64,000 bases of DNA from NCBI RefSeq assembly GCF_034355335.1, contig NZ_CP136422.1:616001-680000 (forward strand). Reading direction: 5' to 3'. This DNA comes from Blautia coccoides. GTDB lineage: Bacteria > Bacillota > Clostridia > Lachnospirales > Lachnospiraceae. Shown here piece after piece: positions 35,551 through 43,923 of the stretch (position 1 is the stretch's first letter; each line of letters begins with the position of its first letter). Made by a program: the position numbers and the translations under genes. The notes under the pieces are model-generated. The model worked only from the letters and a program-made list of their open reading frames with translations, made no database searches and had not been told where the DNA came from.

Positions 35551-36923
35551 ATACGCCATCCGGCGGGATATTTGTTTTTAAGTGTACCGTTTACCAGTTT
35601 TCCGAATCCAAGAGGAAAATTATCCACACAGACTAACTGCCACCCCTTATCTCTGGTGCATTCCCCTTTCTCTATCAGGAGAGTCTCGCCCTTCAGGTAA
35701 CGCCCGATACGCTCATCCTGTGGAGAGAGACTGAGGCGGGAGGGAAAGTCGTCAGCTTTAAGAGCCAGTGCCAGAGGCTGAGACGGCTCAAAGCGGTTTT
35801 TCTTTAATTCACCCAGAAACAGTCCGTTTCTGAGAAAACGGATTCCCTTAAAATGGTTATCCGCAGGCGGCAGGCAGTATACATTGCTGCTGCGCACTTC
35901 TATGCGGTCCACAGGGAAGGGAATCTCCTTATCTGCGAAAAATTCTGACAGCAGCTTCCCGGCTTCTTTATCCTGTTTTGTTTTGTGATCGGATAAAGTC
36001 TGCGGGGAGCTGCCTTTCTTTCTCATAAGAGCCATAAAATGCCCTTCTCCGTCTATTCTGTGCGGGAAAATACGGAGGCACTTGGAAAGCTCAGGATTTT
36101 TGTTCCCCCACTCAGGATTGCCGGGAGTAAAGCCCTTATATCCGTCGATCTCCAAAAGCTCCATATCCGGATATTCTTCCAAAATAAAGGAAACCGTTCC
36201 TTCATTTTCAACAGGGGCAAAGGTACAGGTGGAATAGAGCATCAGGCCGCCGGGCTTCAGCATGGATATGGCGGCAGAGACACATTCCCGCTGAAGTTTG
36301 GCAAAGAAAAGGGGTCTGTCCTCGTCCCAGGTTTTGGCAACGGCAGGTTCTTTTCTGAACATGCCTTCCCCGGAGCAGGGAGCATCAACCAGGATCTTGT
36401 CAAAGAACTCTGGCATAGCTTTGGCCAGCGAAGCGGGCACTTCATTGGTGATAAATGAGTTTGGGATACCACACAGCTCTATATTTCTCTGCAGGGCTTT
36501 TGCACGGGAATTGCTGATATCATTGGCAACCAGCAGGCCCTGTTTTTTTAGTTTTGAACCAAGTTCTGTAGCCTTTCCGCCCGGAGCGGCACAGAGATCC
36601 AGAACATAGTCTCCGGGTGTAACAGGAAGAAGAGAGGCGGGGGCCATTGCACTGGGTTCCTGGAGATAATACAGACCGGCTGCGTAGTAGGGATGCTTTG
36701 CAGGATGGTCTGTTTCCTCGTAGTAAAAGCCGTTTTCAGTCCATGGGACAGGCGTCAGGCGGAATGGATTTATTTTAAGAAATTCCTCCACGGAAATTTT
36801 CAGAGTGTTGACCCTAAGCCCAAAGTGCCTGGGGTTTTCATAACTTTTCAAAAATGCTGTATATTCATCCTGAAGCATATCCTCCATGCGGCGGAGGAAG
36901 GCTTTGGGGAGTTGTTCAGTCAT
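35544..36923 (-). CDS. RsmF/RsmB-type rRNA cytosine-C5 methyltransferase (NOL1/NOP2/Sun family)
   Basis: The product has 459 residues. SAM site VLDLCAAPGGKATELGSKL, motif IV DAPCSGEGMFRK and motif VI YSTCTFAPVENEG carry the two catalytic Cys of m5C RNA methyltransferases. The N-terminal region (FGLRVNTLKISVEEF) is the usual RNA-binding part. The C-terminal 150 residues form an RsmF-like extension (LALALKADDFPSRLSLSPQD). It probably modifies 16S rRNA. It is transcribed toward the histidine-rich gene and overlaps its 3' end. Confidence 0.92.
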   Translation of the reverse strand: MTEQLPKAFLRRMEDMLQDEYTAFLKSYENPRHFGLRVNTLKISVEEFLKINPFRLTPVPWTENGFYYEETDHPAKHPYYAAGLYYLQEPSAMAPASLLPVTPGDYVLDLCAAPGGKATELGSKLKKQGLLVANDISNSRAKALQRNIELCGIPNSFITNEVPASLAKAMPEFFDKILVDAPCSGEGMFRKEPAVAKTWDEDRPLFFAKLQRECVSAAISMLKPGGLMLYSTCTFAPVENEGTVSFILEEYPDMELLEIDGYKGFTPGNPEWGNKNPELSKCLRIFPHRIDGEGHFMALMRKKGSSPQTLSDHKTKQDKEAGKLLSEFFADKEIPFPVDRIEVRSSNVYCLPPADNHFKGIRFLRNGLFLGELKKNRFEPSQPLALALKADDFPSRLSLSPQDERIGRYLKGETLLIEKGECTRDKGWQLVCVDNFPLGFGKLVNGTLKNKYPAGWRIH

Positions 36924-37066
36924 AGCGGTCTCCTTTTTCGCGGAATGCGTAGTTTTGGCCTTATTATAGCATGAAGGATTTTATTGCGCTACATGAAAAT
37001 CCTCAAAGGACATGGCAGAAGGCTGTGAGTTGTTACCCAATATGGCATTAGTCTGTCAGTATTTTC

Positions 37067-37095
37067 TTGTAAAAAAAAGGTAAAAATGATATGAT
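37067..37095 (+). promoter_or_regulatory. Promoter of the LacI-type gene at 37161
   Basis: TTGTAA (37067-37072), a 17-base A-rich spacer and TATGAT (37090-37095). Confidence 0.6.
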
Positions 37096-37160
37096 TTATA
37101 TTAAGTAAAAGAAAGAGGCAAAAAAAGTAAAATTATGATAAGACAGGCGGAGTGAGTGAT

Positions 37161-38279
37161 ATGGCTACACTAAAAGAAATCTCTGAGCTGACAGGTTATT
37201 CGATAGCCACCATTTCCAGAGTGCTGAATCATGATGTATCTCTCAGTGTGACGGACAGTACCAGAGAAGAGATCCTGAGAGTAGCCGGCAAGCTGGACTA
37301 TGAGAGTAAGAGCGTCAGAAGCAGCCGTAAGAAGGCGGCTCAGCTCAGAGTTGGGATTATTGAAATGATGGATTCCCAGATGAAGCTGGAGGACCCTTAT
37401 TATCTCTACCTGAAGAGCAGTCTGGACAAGTGCTGCTTTGATGAGGGATTTGAGACGGTTACGCTTCAGTTCGATGAGGAGGAAAACTGTTATAAGAGCA
37501 ACAGCCAGTCAGGGCTGAACGGTATTATCGCAGTGGGACAGTTTGGAGCGGAGCAGATCCACGCCATGGAGCAGTGGACAAACCAGATCATCTTCCTGGA
37601 TTCCTCTCCCTATGAGGACCGGTTTAGTTCCGTGGTGCCCAATTTTCAGGTGGGGATCCAGCAGGGAGTGAATTATCTGGCTGAGATGGGGCACAAGACG
37701 ATTGCGTTTGTGGGACCTGTAATGTCCACAGATTCCATGGGCAGCGATGCGCCGGAGAAGCGCAGAAAGATATTCATGGAATACATGAACTACTACAGAA
37801 AAGATTTAAAGGCGGTTTTTATCGATACGGACAGAGAATCCTCTGATGTGCTGGAGAAGACAGGTGCTTACCTGAGGGAGGAAGAGCATCCTGCCACAGC
37901 ATTTTTCGCGTTCAATGAGGCCGCGGCCATTGGCGTGATGCAGGCTGTTCAGCAGATGGGATACCGGGTTCCTGAGGATTTTAGTATTTTAAGCTATAAT
38001 GATACCGTTTTGGCAACCCTGATGCAGCCCCAGCTTTCAAGTATCAGCATTCATCTGGAGGAAATGGCTCAGGAAGCAGTAAAGCTCTTGAGACGAGGGA
38101 TGATGGAGAGCGGAGTGCCTCCTATGAAGATCGCAATACCATCCAGCTTAAGTGAGAGGGAAAGTGTTAAGAGGATTCCGCGTGAGGATCTGCCTCCCTC
38201 AGAGGATGCAGAGCAGTGTGAGGGTAAATCCCAAACTGACCGGCAGGAGAAGACAGAGAAAATAGAGAGCACCCAGTGA
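37161..38279 (+). CDS. LacI-family transcriptional regulator
   Basis: The product has 372 residues. ATG 37161 has GGCGGAG about 8 bases upstream. The N-terminal helix-turn-helix and hinge are ATLKEISELTGYSIATISRV and GKLDYESKSVRSSRK. The periplasmic-binding-like domain follows (RVGIIEMMDSQ, NQIIFLDSSP, HKTIAFVGPV, VPEDFSILSYNDT). The last 35 residues are a charged tail not usual in the family. No sugar operon is adjacent; the next gene is a carrier at 38685, separated by a terminator. Target genes are unknown. Confidence 0.92.
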   Translation: MATLKEISELTGYSIATISRVLNHDVSLSVTDSTREEILRVAGKLDYESKSVRSSRKKAAQLRVGIIEMMDSQMKLEDPYYLYLKSSLDKCCFDEGFETVTLQFDEEENCYKSNSQSGLNGIIAVGQFGAEQIHAMEQWTNQIIFLDSSPYEDRFSSVVPNFQVGIQQGVNYLAEMGHKTIAFVGPVMSTDSMGSDAPEKRRKIFMEYMNYYRKDLKAVFIDTDRESSDVLEKTGAYLREEEHPATAFFAFNEAAAIGVMQAVQQMGYRVPEDFSILSYNDTVLATLMQPQLSSISIHLEEMAQEAVKLLRRGMMESGVPPMKIAIPSSLSERESVKRIPREDLPPSEDAEQCEGKSQTDRQEKTEKIESTQ

Positions 38280-38294
38280 TGGAATGAGATACTG

Positions 38295-38344
38295 CCTCTT
38301 AAGTAGACAAGGGAAACACCCCCAATCTGCTTAAGAGGTGTTTT
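38295..38344 (+). terminator. Terminator after the LacI-type gene
   Basis: CCTCTTAAGTAGA (38295-38307) pairs with TCTGCTTAAGAGG (38326-38338), 13 pairs with one wobble, followed by TGTTTTC. An alternative pairing, AAACACC (38314-38320) with GGTGTTT (38337-38343), would disrupt it. The remaining gap up to 38684 has a small CCTGCA/TGCAGG hairpin near 38531, an isolated extended -10 (TGTTATAAT near 38428-38436), and the carrier promoter. No gene was seen. Confidence 0.7.
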
Positions 38345-38618
38345 CATGTCAAAATCACGATATACGCCCAGTGAAGAGAAGTGGTTTCTTAGGAGCAGTT
38401 TCATAGTTTAGGTTTCTTTTTAGTGCTGTTATAATTTCTGAGAGAGTCTGCTGAGCATTATAGCTGATCTGCAGTGCAGGCCGGGAGTGTATATTCAGTA
38501 AAAAGATATGGGATGGAAGCAATAATTTTACCTGCAGACGCTGCAGGGCACTGATCACTATTCACTCTGTGACCAATAACGGGCATTATTCTCCGGGATA
38601 TATAGGGATAGATGGGAA

Positions 38619-38647
38619 TTGCACAAGTAAAAAGCAGGGCGTATAAT
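38619..38647 (+). promoter_or_regulatory. Promoter of the AEC carrier gene
   Basis: TTGCAC (38619-38624), a 17-base spacer and TATAAT (38642-38647), 38 bases before the ATG. Confidence 0.75.
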
Positions 38648-38684
38648 AGACAATCATGCGGATAAAATCCACGGAGGAACGGAA

Positions 38685-39632
38685 ATGGAAAATATTGTAC
38701 TGTCATTTAATGTTATAGCCCCATTATTTTTCCTTATGGTGATAGGCTACGTCATAGCCAATCATACGAACCTTGCAGATAAAGACCTGTTGAAGAAAGC
38801 AAATTCCCTTGTGTTCAAGGTATTTCTGCCCTGTATGCTGTTTAAAAATATCTATCAGAGCAATATCAGGGAACAGATGCAGGGCGGACTCTGTTTTTTT
38901 GCGGCCGGCAGCCTGCTCCTTTTGTTTGTGCTTCTTTGTCTCATTGTTCCCAAAGTGGTAAAAAAAGAGAACCAGCAGGGGGTAGTTATTCAGGGAATTT
39001 TCAGAAGCAACTATGTGATATTTGGAGTTGCGGTGGTGGAGAATATGTATGGTCCTGCCAATACAGTCACTGCTGCTATTTTGAGTGCGGTTTTGGTACC
39101 TATGTATAACTTTTTAGCAGTGATCGCCCTGTCTTTTTTCGGAGGAAAAAGGGAACGAGACTTTAAGAAAGTCATTGCAGGGATACTGAAAAATCCGCTG
39201 ATCATAGCTTCAGTCCTGGGAATCATAGCGTCCCTTTTGGGGGTCAAGCTTCCTGAGGCGGCGGATACCACACTGAGTGATCTGGCAAAGCTGGCAACGC
39301 CTATAGCATTTTTGATACTGGGCGGTGATTTTGACTTTTCTAAAGTGAAAGGAAATCTGAAAATTGCCGGAGGTGTTGTGGTGGCCAAAATGGTGATACT
39401 TCCCCTTATCTTTATTCCTATTGTAGCTTCAATGGGGTATCGTGATTCGGATTTGCTGGCAGCGCTGCTGGCTTACCAGACACCGGTTGCGGTGTCTAGT
39501 TATATCATGGCACAGCAGGCCGGCGCGGATGAACAGCTTGCCGGGCAGCTTGTAGTGTTCAGCAGTGTTGTTTCTATCTTTACTTTGTTCGTCACCATCT
39601 TTATACTCCGGCAGATGGGGCTTCTCAATTGA
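38685..39632 (+). CDS. Auxin efflux carrier (AEC) family transporter
   Basis: The product has 315 residues with about ten hydrophobic segments in two five-helix halves, as in the AEC family. Characteristic pieces are the N-terminal FLMVIGYVIANHT, NSLVFKVFLPCMLFKNIY and the C-terminal half-repeat (AKLATPIAFLILGGDFDF, TPVAVSSYIMAQQAG). Members export or import organic acids such as malate. The substrate here is unknown. It is preceded by a good GGAGG site and its own promoter, and is followed by a bidirectional terminator shared with tRNA-Pro. Confidence 0.92.
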   Translation: MENIVLSFNVIAPLFFLMVIGYVIANHTNLADKDLLKKANSLVFKVFLPCMLFKNIYQSNIREQMQGGLCFFAAGSLLLLFVLLCLIVPKVVKKENQQGVVIQGIFRSNYVIFGVAVVENMYGPANTVTAAILSAVLVPMYNFLAVIALSFFGGKRERDFKKVIAGILKNPLIIASVLGIIASLLGVKLPEAADTTLSDLAKLATPIAFLILGGDFDFSKVKGNLKIAGGVVVAKMVILPLIFIPIVASMGYRDSDLLAALLAYQTPVAVSSYIMAQQAGADEQLAGQLVVFSSVVSIFTLFVTIFILRQMGLLN

Positions 39633-39653
39633 GATGCCCTTATTCTGTCGCAT

Positions 39654-39692
39654 AAAAAAAGCACCGGAAACCCTTGAGTTTCCAGTGCTTTT
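39654..39692. terminator. Bidirectional terminator between the AEC carrier and tRNA-Pro
   Basis: GCACCGGAAAC (39661-39671) and GTTTCCAGTGC (39678-39688) pair with one mismatch. An A-run (39654-39660) serves the minus-strand tRNA and TTTT (39689-39692) the plus strand. Confidence 0.85.
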
Positions 39693-39700
39693 GCTGAAAG

Positions 39701-39774
39701 TCGAAGCGACGTGATTCGAACACGCGACCTCTGCGTCCCGAACGCAGCGCTCTACCAAACTGAGCCACGCTTCG
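39701..39774 (-). tRNA. tRNA-Pro (anticodon CGG)
   Basis: The cloverleaf is complete on the minus strand: acceptor CGAAGCG pairs with CGCTTCG, D-arm with GGCTCAGTTTGGTAGAGC, anticodon stem CTGCG/CGCAG around loop TTCGGGA, and T-loop GTTCGAATC. It has 74 bases. CCA is not encoded. Confidence 0.95.
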
Positions 39775-39809
39775 TTATTTCATTACAGCGGTGTCATTCA
39801 GCATTTGTT

Positions 39810-39838
39810 ATTATATATAATGGGGGATGAAATGTCAA
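39810..39838 (-). promoter_or_regulatory. Perfect consensus promoter for tRNA-Pro
   Basis: On the minus strand TTGACA (39838-39833), a 17-base spacer and TATAAT (39815-39810). Confidence 0.92.
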
Positions 39839-39949
39839 CATATTTTTGCATTTTTTTCAAAAACTTTTTCAATAGTTTTTTATGCAGAGTTCTAAATGTT
39901 TTTTTCGCTCATATACTTTACGGAATAATTGGTATTGGAGAAAGAAAAT

Positions 39950-42220
39950 TTGGCTGGATATCGGCGATTTGTTGCATATGTATATGAGTACCCGGACGGA
40001 AAGAAAGGAAACGGAAAGGGTTTTATTAAAGTGGAAGCCCGGGACGGTAAATGCCGGATGAATTATCGGGTTTCAGGAATTTATGGAAAGGAGGAGGCGC
40101 CCTGCAAAATTTACGGATTTGTGAGAAAGGACGACGGCTGTGAAGGTATTTATCTAGGTGAGTGTGACCTGGCAGGGGATATTGTTCAGTTTCAGACAGA
40201 AGTGCCGGATCAGGGGTTGGGTGGTACTTCGTACGGCCTAAATGACCTGAGCGGTCTGATCATGCTGACCCGGGATGGAACCATGTATGGAACAGGGTGG
40301 GATGACAGGCCGGTACGTCTGGAAGAGATAAGACTTCCCGGAATACAGGCCGGTGATTCCGGGAAAGCGGACAGAGCTGCGGAAAAAGAAAATAATATAA
40401 AGAAGGAGGAGACTCTAGAGACTGTTACCGAGACTGTAGCGGAGGAACTGGAGGAGGGCATGGCAGCGGCAGAAGCTTTAATGGAAGCGGAAAATGCTGA
40501 AGATGTACAGTACAGCGGGACAGAATATGAGCCGTCAGAATCACATAGTGAAGAAGAACTTTCTGTTTCGTCCGGTGAAAAGGAGGATCCGTATGGGGAA
40601 GATCTGGAGGAAATGGATTACCGTTCGGGAACAACACGTGTAGAGAATCTTATTTCACCAAACGACAACAATACAGAGAGAGAAAGTTCCATGGATAACA
40701 ACCGTGCAGAGAGAGGCAGTCAAGCGAATGACAGCTATGCGGAGAGAGGAAGTTCCATGGGAGGCAGTTATGTGGGGAGAGAAAATTCCATGGACGGCGG
40801 CCGCACAGAGAGAGAAAGTTCCGTGAATGACAGCTATATGGAGAGCGGAAATTCCATGAACGACAGCTATGTGGAGAGAGAAGATTCCATGGAGGACAGC
40901 CGCACAGAGAGAGGAAGTTCCAGAGGCGGCAGTTATGCAGAGAGGGAAGATTCCATGGAGGACAGCCGCGCAGAGAGAGGAAGTTCTATGGGAGGCAGCT
41001 ATGCGGATAGAAGAAGTCCAATGAACGACGGCTATGCAGAAAGAGGTGGTTCAGTGGAGGGAGGCCGTGGAGAGATAGCTGACCAGCCGGATACAAGCCG
41101 TGAGGAGAGTGACTATCCTTCAGGCGAGGGCAGCCGGAGAAGATTTAATCCACCCAATGCAGAGCCGGAAGAAAGGCGCAGTCCGTCCAATAATAACAGT
41201 TGGGATTGGGGGTACCCTCCCATTATAGACCGGGATACTCGAATTGGTACACCGGGCAGGCCCATGGAGGGCAATCGTTTTCAGGAATCCCCGGCCGCAG
41301 ATGGTGAGGAGAGGACAATGCCCTCCGGGACCCAGGGTGACCCTTATGTGCCTTCACGTATCAATGAGAGGGGAAGATACTTTCCCCAGCATTATGAGGA
41401 AGATATACCTGCTCCCGGACAGCAGGAGGAACAGAGAAGGGAGCCGGCAGTATCCCCTGAAACAGAGAATTTGATGCGGCAAACACCATCTGTTCAGCCT
41501 GTAGAGGAACCATCCGGACTGGATAGGGAACTGAAGCTGGATACCACAGTGCCGGAAACTGACATTCCCCCTTATACAGAGGAGGAGTTGTACCGCGAAA
41601 CCATCAATCATGAAGTCTTTGGAGGGGACCAGTATCCGGACAGTGAAATGAGGATCGAAGATTCCGGGGATACCGATGCAGCCGAACAGTCAACATGGAA
41701 CCCTGAGGGAGACAGAGAAGGGGATGAGATCAATCTTCTGGAAGAACTGGATCAGGATGAGGATGCCATCCGGAATATGAGACAGATGGAAAAAGAAGTG
41801 TCGGAAAAGAAGATGCAGAAGCCGGCGGAGGGAGAGCTTCATGAACAGTCTGCACAGGCCGCAAGACAGCCTGCTGTGTTTGATCCGTTTTCAGATGGGG
41901 AAATTGTGGAATGCAGACAGATCACACCGGCAGAGCTGCGGATACTGTCAAGAAGAGACCGGGGACTTATGAACAATAATTTCCTGAGACATGGATATTA
42001 CCGCTATCATTATCTGCTCCTGGGCAGAAGAAGAGATGACGGCCGGTACATACTCGGTGTTCCGGGCGTTTATGACCGGCAGGAATGTCTCATGGCAGGA
42101 ATGTTCGGTTTCCCCAACTTTAAAGCAGCCAAAACGCAGGGGAAACCCTCCATGCCGCGCTTTGGCTACTGGTTCCGTCTAATCGATACCCCTGATATAA
42201 ACCGCAGGAATCGTTCTTGA
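39950..42220 (+). CDS. DUF6128-type protein with a central 11-residue tandem repeat
   Basis: The product has about 756 residues. The TTG at 39950 is chosen as start because GGAG lies 9 bases upstream and it gives the AGYRRFVAYVYEYPDGKK N-terminus expected for this type; a TTG at 39929 lacks a site. Residues 1-125 form a beta-rich domain. A long, acidic, Ser/Arg/Glu-rich low-complexity region follows, including about twelve copies of an 11-residue unit. A conserved C-terminal domain of about 110 residues (RRDRGLMNNNFLRHGYYRYH, LGVPGVYDRQECLMAGMFGF) ends the protein. There is no signal peptide. The assignment to DUF6128 is by recall and the function is unknown. Its end overlaps the convergent radical SAM gene by 42 bases. 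Confidence 0.7.
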   Translation: MAGYRRFVAYVYEYPDGKKGNGKGFIKVEARDGKCRMNYRVSGIYGKEEAPCKIYGFVRKDDGCEGIYLGECDLAGDIVQFQTEVPDQGLGGTSYGLNDLSGLIMLTRDGTMYGTGWDDRPVRLEEIRLPGIQAGDSGKADRAAEKENNIKKEETLETVTETVAEELEEGMAAAEALMEAENAEDVQYSGTEYEPSESHSEEELSVSSGEKEDPYGEDLEEMDYRSGTTRVENLISPNDNNTERESSMDNNRAERGSQANDSYAERGSSMGGSYVGRENSMDGGRTERESSVNDSYMESGNSMNDSYVEREDSMEDSRTERGSSRGGSYAEREDSMEDSRAERGSSMGGSYADRRSPMNDGYAERGGSVEGGRGEIADQPDTSREESDYPSGEGSRRRFNPPNAEPEERRSPSNNNSWDWGYPPIIDRDTRIGTPGRPMEGNRFQESPAADGEERTMPSGTQGDPYVPSRINERGRYFPQHYEEDIPAPGQQEEQRREPAVSPETENLMRQTPSVQPVEEPSGLDRELKLDTTVPETDIPPYTEEELYRETINHEVFGGDQYPDSEMRIEDSGDTDAAEQSTWNPEGDREGDEINLLEELDQDEDAIRNMRQMEKEVSEKKMQKPAEGELHEQSAQAARQPAVFDPFSDGEIVECRQITPAELRILSRRDRGLMNNNFLRHGYYRYHYLLLGRRRDDGRYILGVPGVYDRQECLMAGMFGFPNFKAAKTQGKPSMPRFGYWFRLIDTPDINRRNRS
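40685..41074 (+). repeat. 33-bp coding minisatellite (about 12 units)
   Basis: Twelve tandem units of 33 bp encode an 11-residue motif of the type SSMxxSYAERG. Spacing is strict, and Ser-Met and Glu-Arg positions are the most conserved. Neighbouring units differ, with longer-range similarity between DSMEDSRTERG and DSMEDSRAERG copies, which suggests expansion by slippage or unequal exchange. Confidence 0.85.
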
Positions 42221-42874
42221 CAGAATAAGACAAAAATAATCCAAATCTCTTTTAGAGTAGCTGCTGAATCCAGGCCTTATGACTTCAGGGGAGTCTTTAT
42301 AGGCCTGGAGGTAGTAAGCACTGCATCCGGCAAGCCAGTTTCCGATAGAACGGAAATCTTCCTGGGTATGCAGTTCCCTTACTACGGTGGTTCTGAACTC
42401 ATAGGGGATACTGCCGGACATAAGGAAATCCACTGACTCACAGATTGGCTTTAAGTCCAGATTTTTACTGCCGGCAACCCTGGAATAAGATTCTTTGGAT
42501 GATTTGATATCCATGGCGACCATGTCGATCATTTTATTGTTGATCAACTTTTTCAGGATCCAGGGATGGGAGCCATTGGTATCCAGTTTGACCGGGTAGC
42601 CAAGTTCCTTTATTTTATCAACAAGGCAGAAAATATCTTTGTCGAGAGTGGGTTCGCCTCCGGTGATACAGACGCCTTCCAGAATACCCCGGCGTTTTTT
42701 CAGAACTTTAAGCACGTCCTCCATGGGAATCACTGGCTGCTCGCCGGGCGAGAGGACAAGTCCGCTGTTGTGGCAGAAGGGACATCGGAAATTGCAGCTC
42801 CCCAGAAAAATGGTGGCAGCTATTTTGCCGGGATAGTCCAGAAGCGTTGTTTTGTTAAAACCATTGATTGGCAT
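42179..42874 (-). CDS. Anaerobic ribonucleotide reductase activase-like radical SAM protein
   Basis: The product has 231 residues. The radical SAM cluster is CNFRCPFC (CxxxCxxC), with GGEPTLD and KLDTNGS motifs following. The N-terminal MPINGFNKTTLLDYPGKIA is typical of NrdG-like and pyruvate-formate-lyase activase-like proteins of the NrdG2 group. It would generate a glycyl radical on a partner enzyme using SAM and an Fe-S cluster. No nrdD or glycyl radical enzyme gene lies nearby, so the partner is unknown. It stands alone and overlaps the 3' end of the DUF6128-type gene. Confidence 0.87.
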   Translation of the reverse strand: MPINGFNKTTLLDYPGKIAATIFLGSCNFRCPFCHNSGLVLSPGEQPVIPMEDVLKVLKKRRGILEGVCITGGEPTLDKDIFCLVDKIKELGYPVKLDTNGSHPWILKKLINNKMIDMVAMDIKSSKESYSRVAGSKNLDLKPICESVDFLMSGSIPYEFRTTVVRELHTQEDFRSIGNWLAGCSAYYLQAYKDSPEVIRPGFSSYSKRDLDYFCLILSRTIPAVYIRGID

Positions 42875-42982
42875 AAAAATCCCCCTTTAGGTATCGTTTG
42901 AGCAGGACCATAAGTCCTTTGCTGTTGCTTTATATTTTACTATACACAATGAGCTTTTACCAGGGAAAAGTCACATTTATAC

Positions 42983-43011
42983 TTGACCGGAATGCAGCCT
43001 GGCTTTATAAT
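42983..43011 (+). promoter_or_regulatory. Promoter of tRNA-Ser
   Basis: TTGACC (42983-42988), a 17-base spacer and TATAAT (43006-43011), 10 bases before the tRNA. Confidence 0.9.
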
Positions 43012-43021
43012 GGACAGGTAT

Positions 43022-43109
43022 GGAGACGTATCGAAGCGGTCATAACGAGCTTGACTCGAAATCAAGTTGTCGGGTAACCGGCACGTGGGTTCGAATCCCA
43101 CCGTCTTCG
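43022..43109 (+). tRNA. tRNA-Ser (anticodon CGA)
   Basis: The gene has 88 bases with a long variable arm, as in class II tRNAs. Acceptor GGAGACG pairs with CGTCTTC (one G-T pair). Anticodon stem CTTGA/TCAAG encloses loop CTCGAAA, and the T-arm contains GGGTTCGAATCCC. CCA is not encoded. Confidence 0.95.
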
Positions 43110-43116
43110 CTGCTTT

Positions 43117-43142
43117 AAACCCGCGTGAACTGCGGGTTTTTT
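43117..43142 (+). terminator. tRNA-Ser terminator
   Basis: AAACCCGC (43117-43124), a 7-base loop and GCGGGTTT (43132-43139) followed by further T residues. Confidence 0.88.
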
Positions 43143-43187
43143 GTTTGCCCTCTAATATATACATAAAAGTATCCGGAAAATAAAAAT

Positions 43188-43382
43188 GCCGGTACCTTGG
43201 CGAGTACCGGCAAAAGAGGGGGGAAAAGAAAAATCTATATAAAAAGTCAGTTGGCTGTATTAGGCGAAGCCCGGCAGCCACATATATCACTGTAATGCAG
43301 CTGCTGTCTTCTTCAACAACAATTATAGTATAACCTGGAAATGTGAGGATTCTGTGACAAGGATATAAAGCTTTTCTGAAAC
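43188..43382 (-). ncRNA. Tandem noncoding element, copy 1: candidate small RNA gene
   Basis: This is copy 1 of a two-copy noncoding repeat. Read on the minus strand it has a conserved block (TTTCAGAAAAGCTTTAT at 43382-43366, then TTGTCACA and a TATACT near 43333-43328), a variable middle (about 43260-43315), a conserved AGCCAACTGACTT segment, and a GCCGGTAC/GTACCGGC hairpin (43188-43195 and 43204-43211) followed by ATTTTTA. This reads as promoter, transcript and Rho-independent terminator. The TTGTCA-TATACT spacing (22) is longer than ideal for sigma-A. No ORF of note is present. Confidence 0.5.
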
Positions 43383-43444
43383 ATTTTAAAAATAATTAAA
43401 AAGAATCTGAAGAGGAAACAAAAGCGCCCTGCAGGCAGGAAAAA

Positions 43445-43618
43445 GCCGGTACTCTGCGAAGTACCGGCAAAAGAGGGAGGGAAAAGAAAAATCTATATAA
43501 ATAAGTCAGTTGGCTTTTTATGAGGTTCGGTTTCTTTGACCGTCCTCCTTGCTGACAATTACAGTATATCTAAGAAATATGAGTAATTTGTGACAACACA
43601 ATAAAGCTTTTCTGAAAT
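43445..43618 (-). ncRNA. Tandem noncoding element, copy 2: candidate small RNA gene
   Basis: This is copy 2 of the same element, offset by 257 bases from copy 1. The hairpin GCCGGTAC (43445-43452) / GTACCGGC (43461-43468) is identical in the stem but differs in the loop. The flanking block AAAAGAGGG(A/G)GGGAAAAG and the region through GTCAGTTGGCT are nearly identical, as is the promoter-like end. On the minus strand the hairpin is followed by TTTTTCC. The middle (43515-43553) differs from copy 1 and contains an AAGGAGGACGGTC string without a following start codon. Confidence 0.5.
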
Positions 43619-43676
43619 TTTTGAAGAATTTATGAAAGAAACGGGAAAGACTTTTATAAGGAGATATGGTTGGCTA

Positions 43677-43706
43677 TTGCATTATAAAAGCGGGGTGTAG
43701 TATAAT
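43677..43706 (+). promoter_or_regulatory. Promoter and long GC-rich leader upstream of tadA
   Basis: TTGCAT (43677-43682), an 18-base spacer and TATAAT (43701-43706). The predicted leader of over 200 bases (about 43713-43923) has an internal pairing (ATCGTA near 43768 with TACGAT near 43806) but matches no riboswitch that I recognise. Confidence 0.6.
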
Positions 43707-43923
43707 TCAAAAACAACGGATCAGAGCGTGTCCTGCACGGCATTTTCCGCCAAGAGAATGCAGCGGGATGTATCGTAACAGCCCGATCCTTCGGCTGCGG
43801 CAATACGATCCCTCGTGTTTTCTGCCAGAAAAGGGCAGGGGCATCCAGGATCATATATAGCCAAGTGGCCGGGGAAGTGACAGAAACATATATTCAAAAT
43901 CATACAGGAAGGCGGATCGTGAA

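Noticed and set aside
38345..38610. Small gene between the LacI-type regulator and the AEC carrier
   Set aside because: No open frame with a start and ribosome site was convincing; only an isolated extended -10 and a small hairpin are present.
40685..41074. CRISPR-like array of 33-bp units
   Set aside because: The units are contiguous, in frame, and encode a regular 11-residue repeat inside a protein.
43188..43618. CRISPR array
   Set aside because: Only two copies, each 170-195 bases long with diverged middles. There are no short regular repeats and spacers and no cas genes.
43666..43860. A 64-codon plus-strand frame in the tadA leader
   Set aside because: It would start upstream of the predicted transcription start, and its sequence looks like a random basic peptide with no family resemblance.
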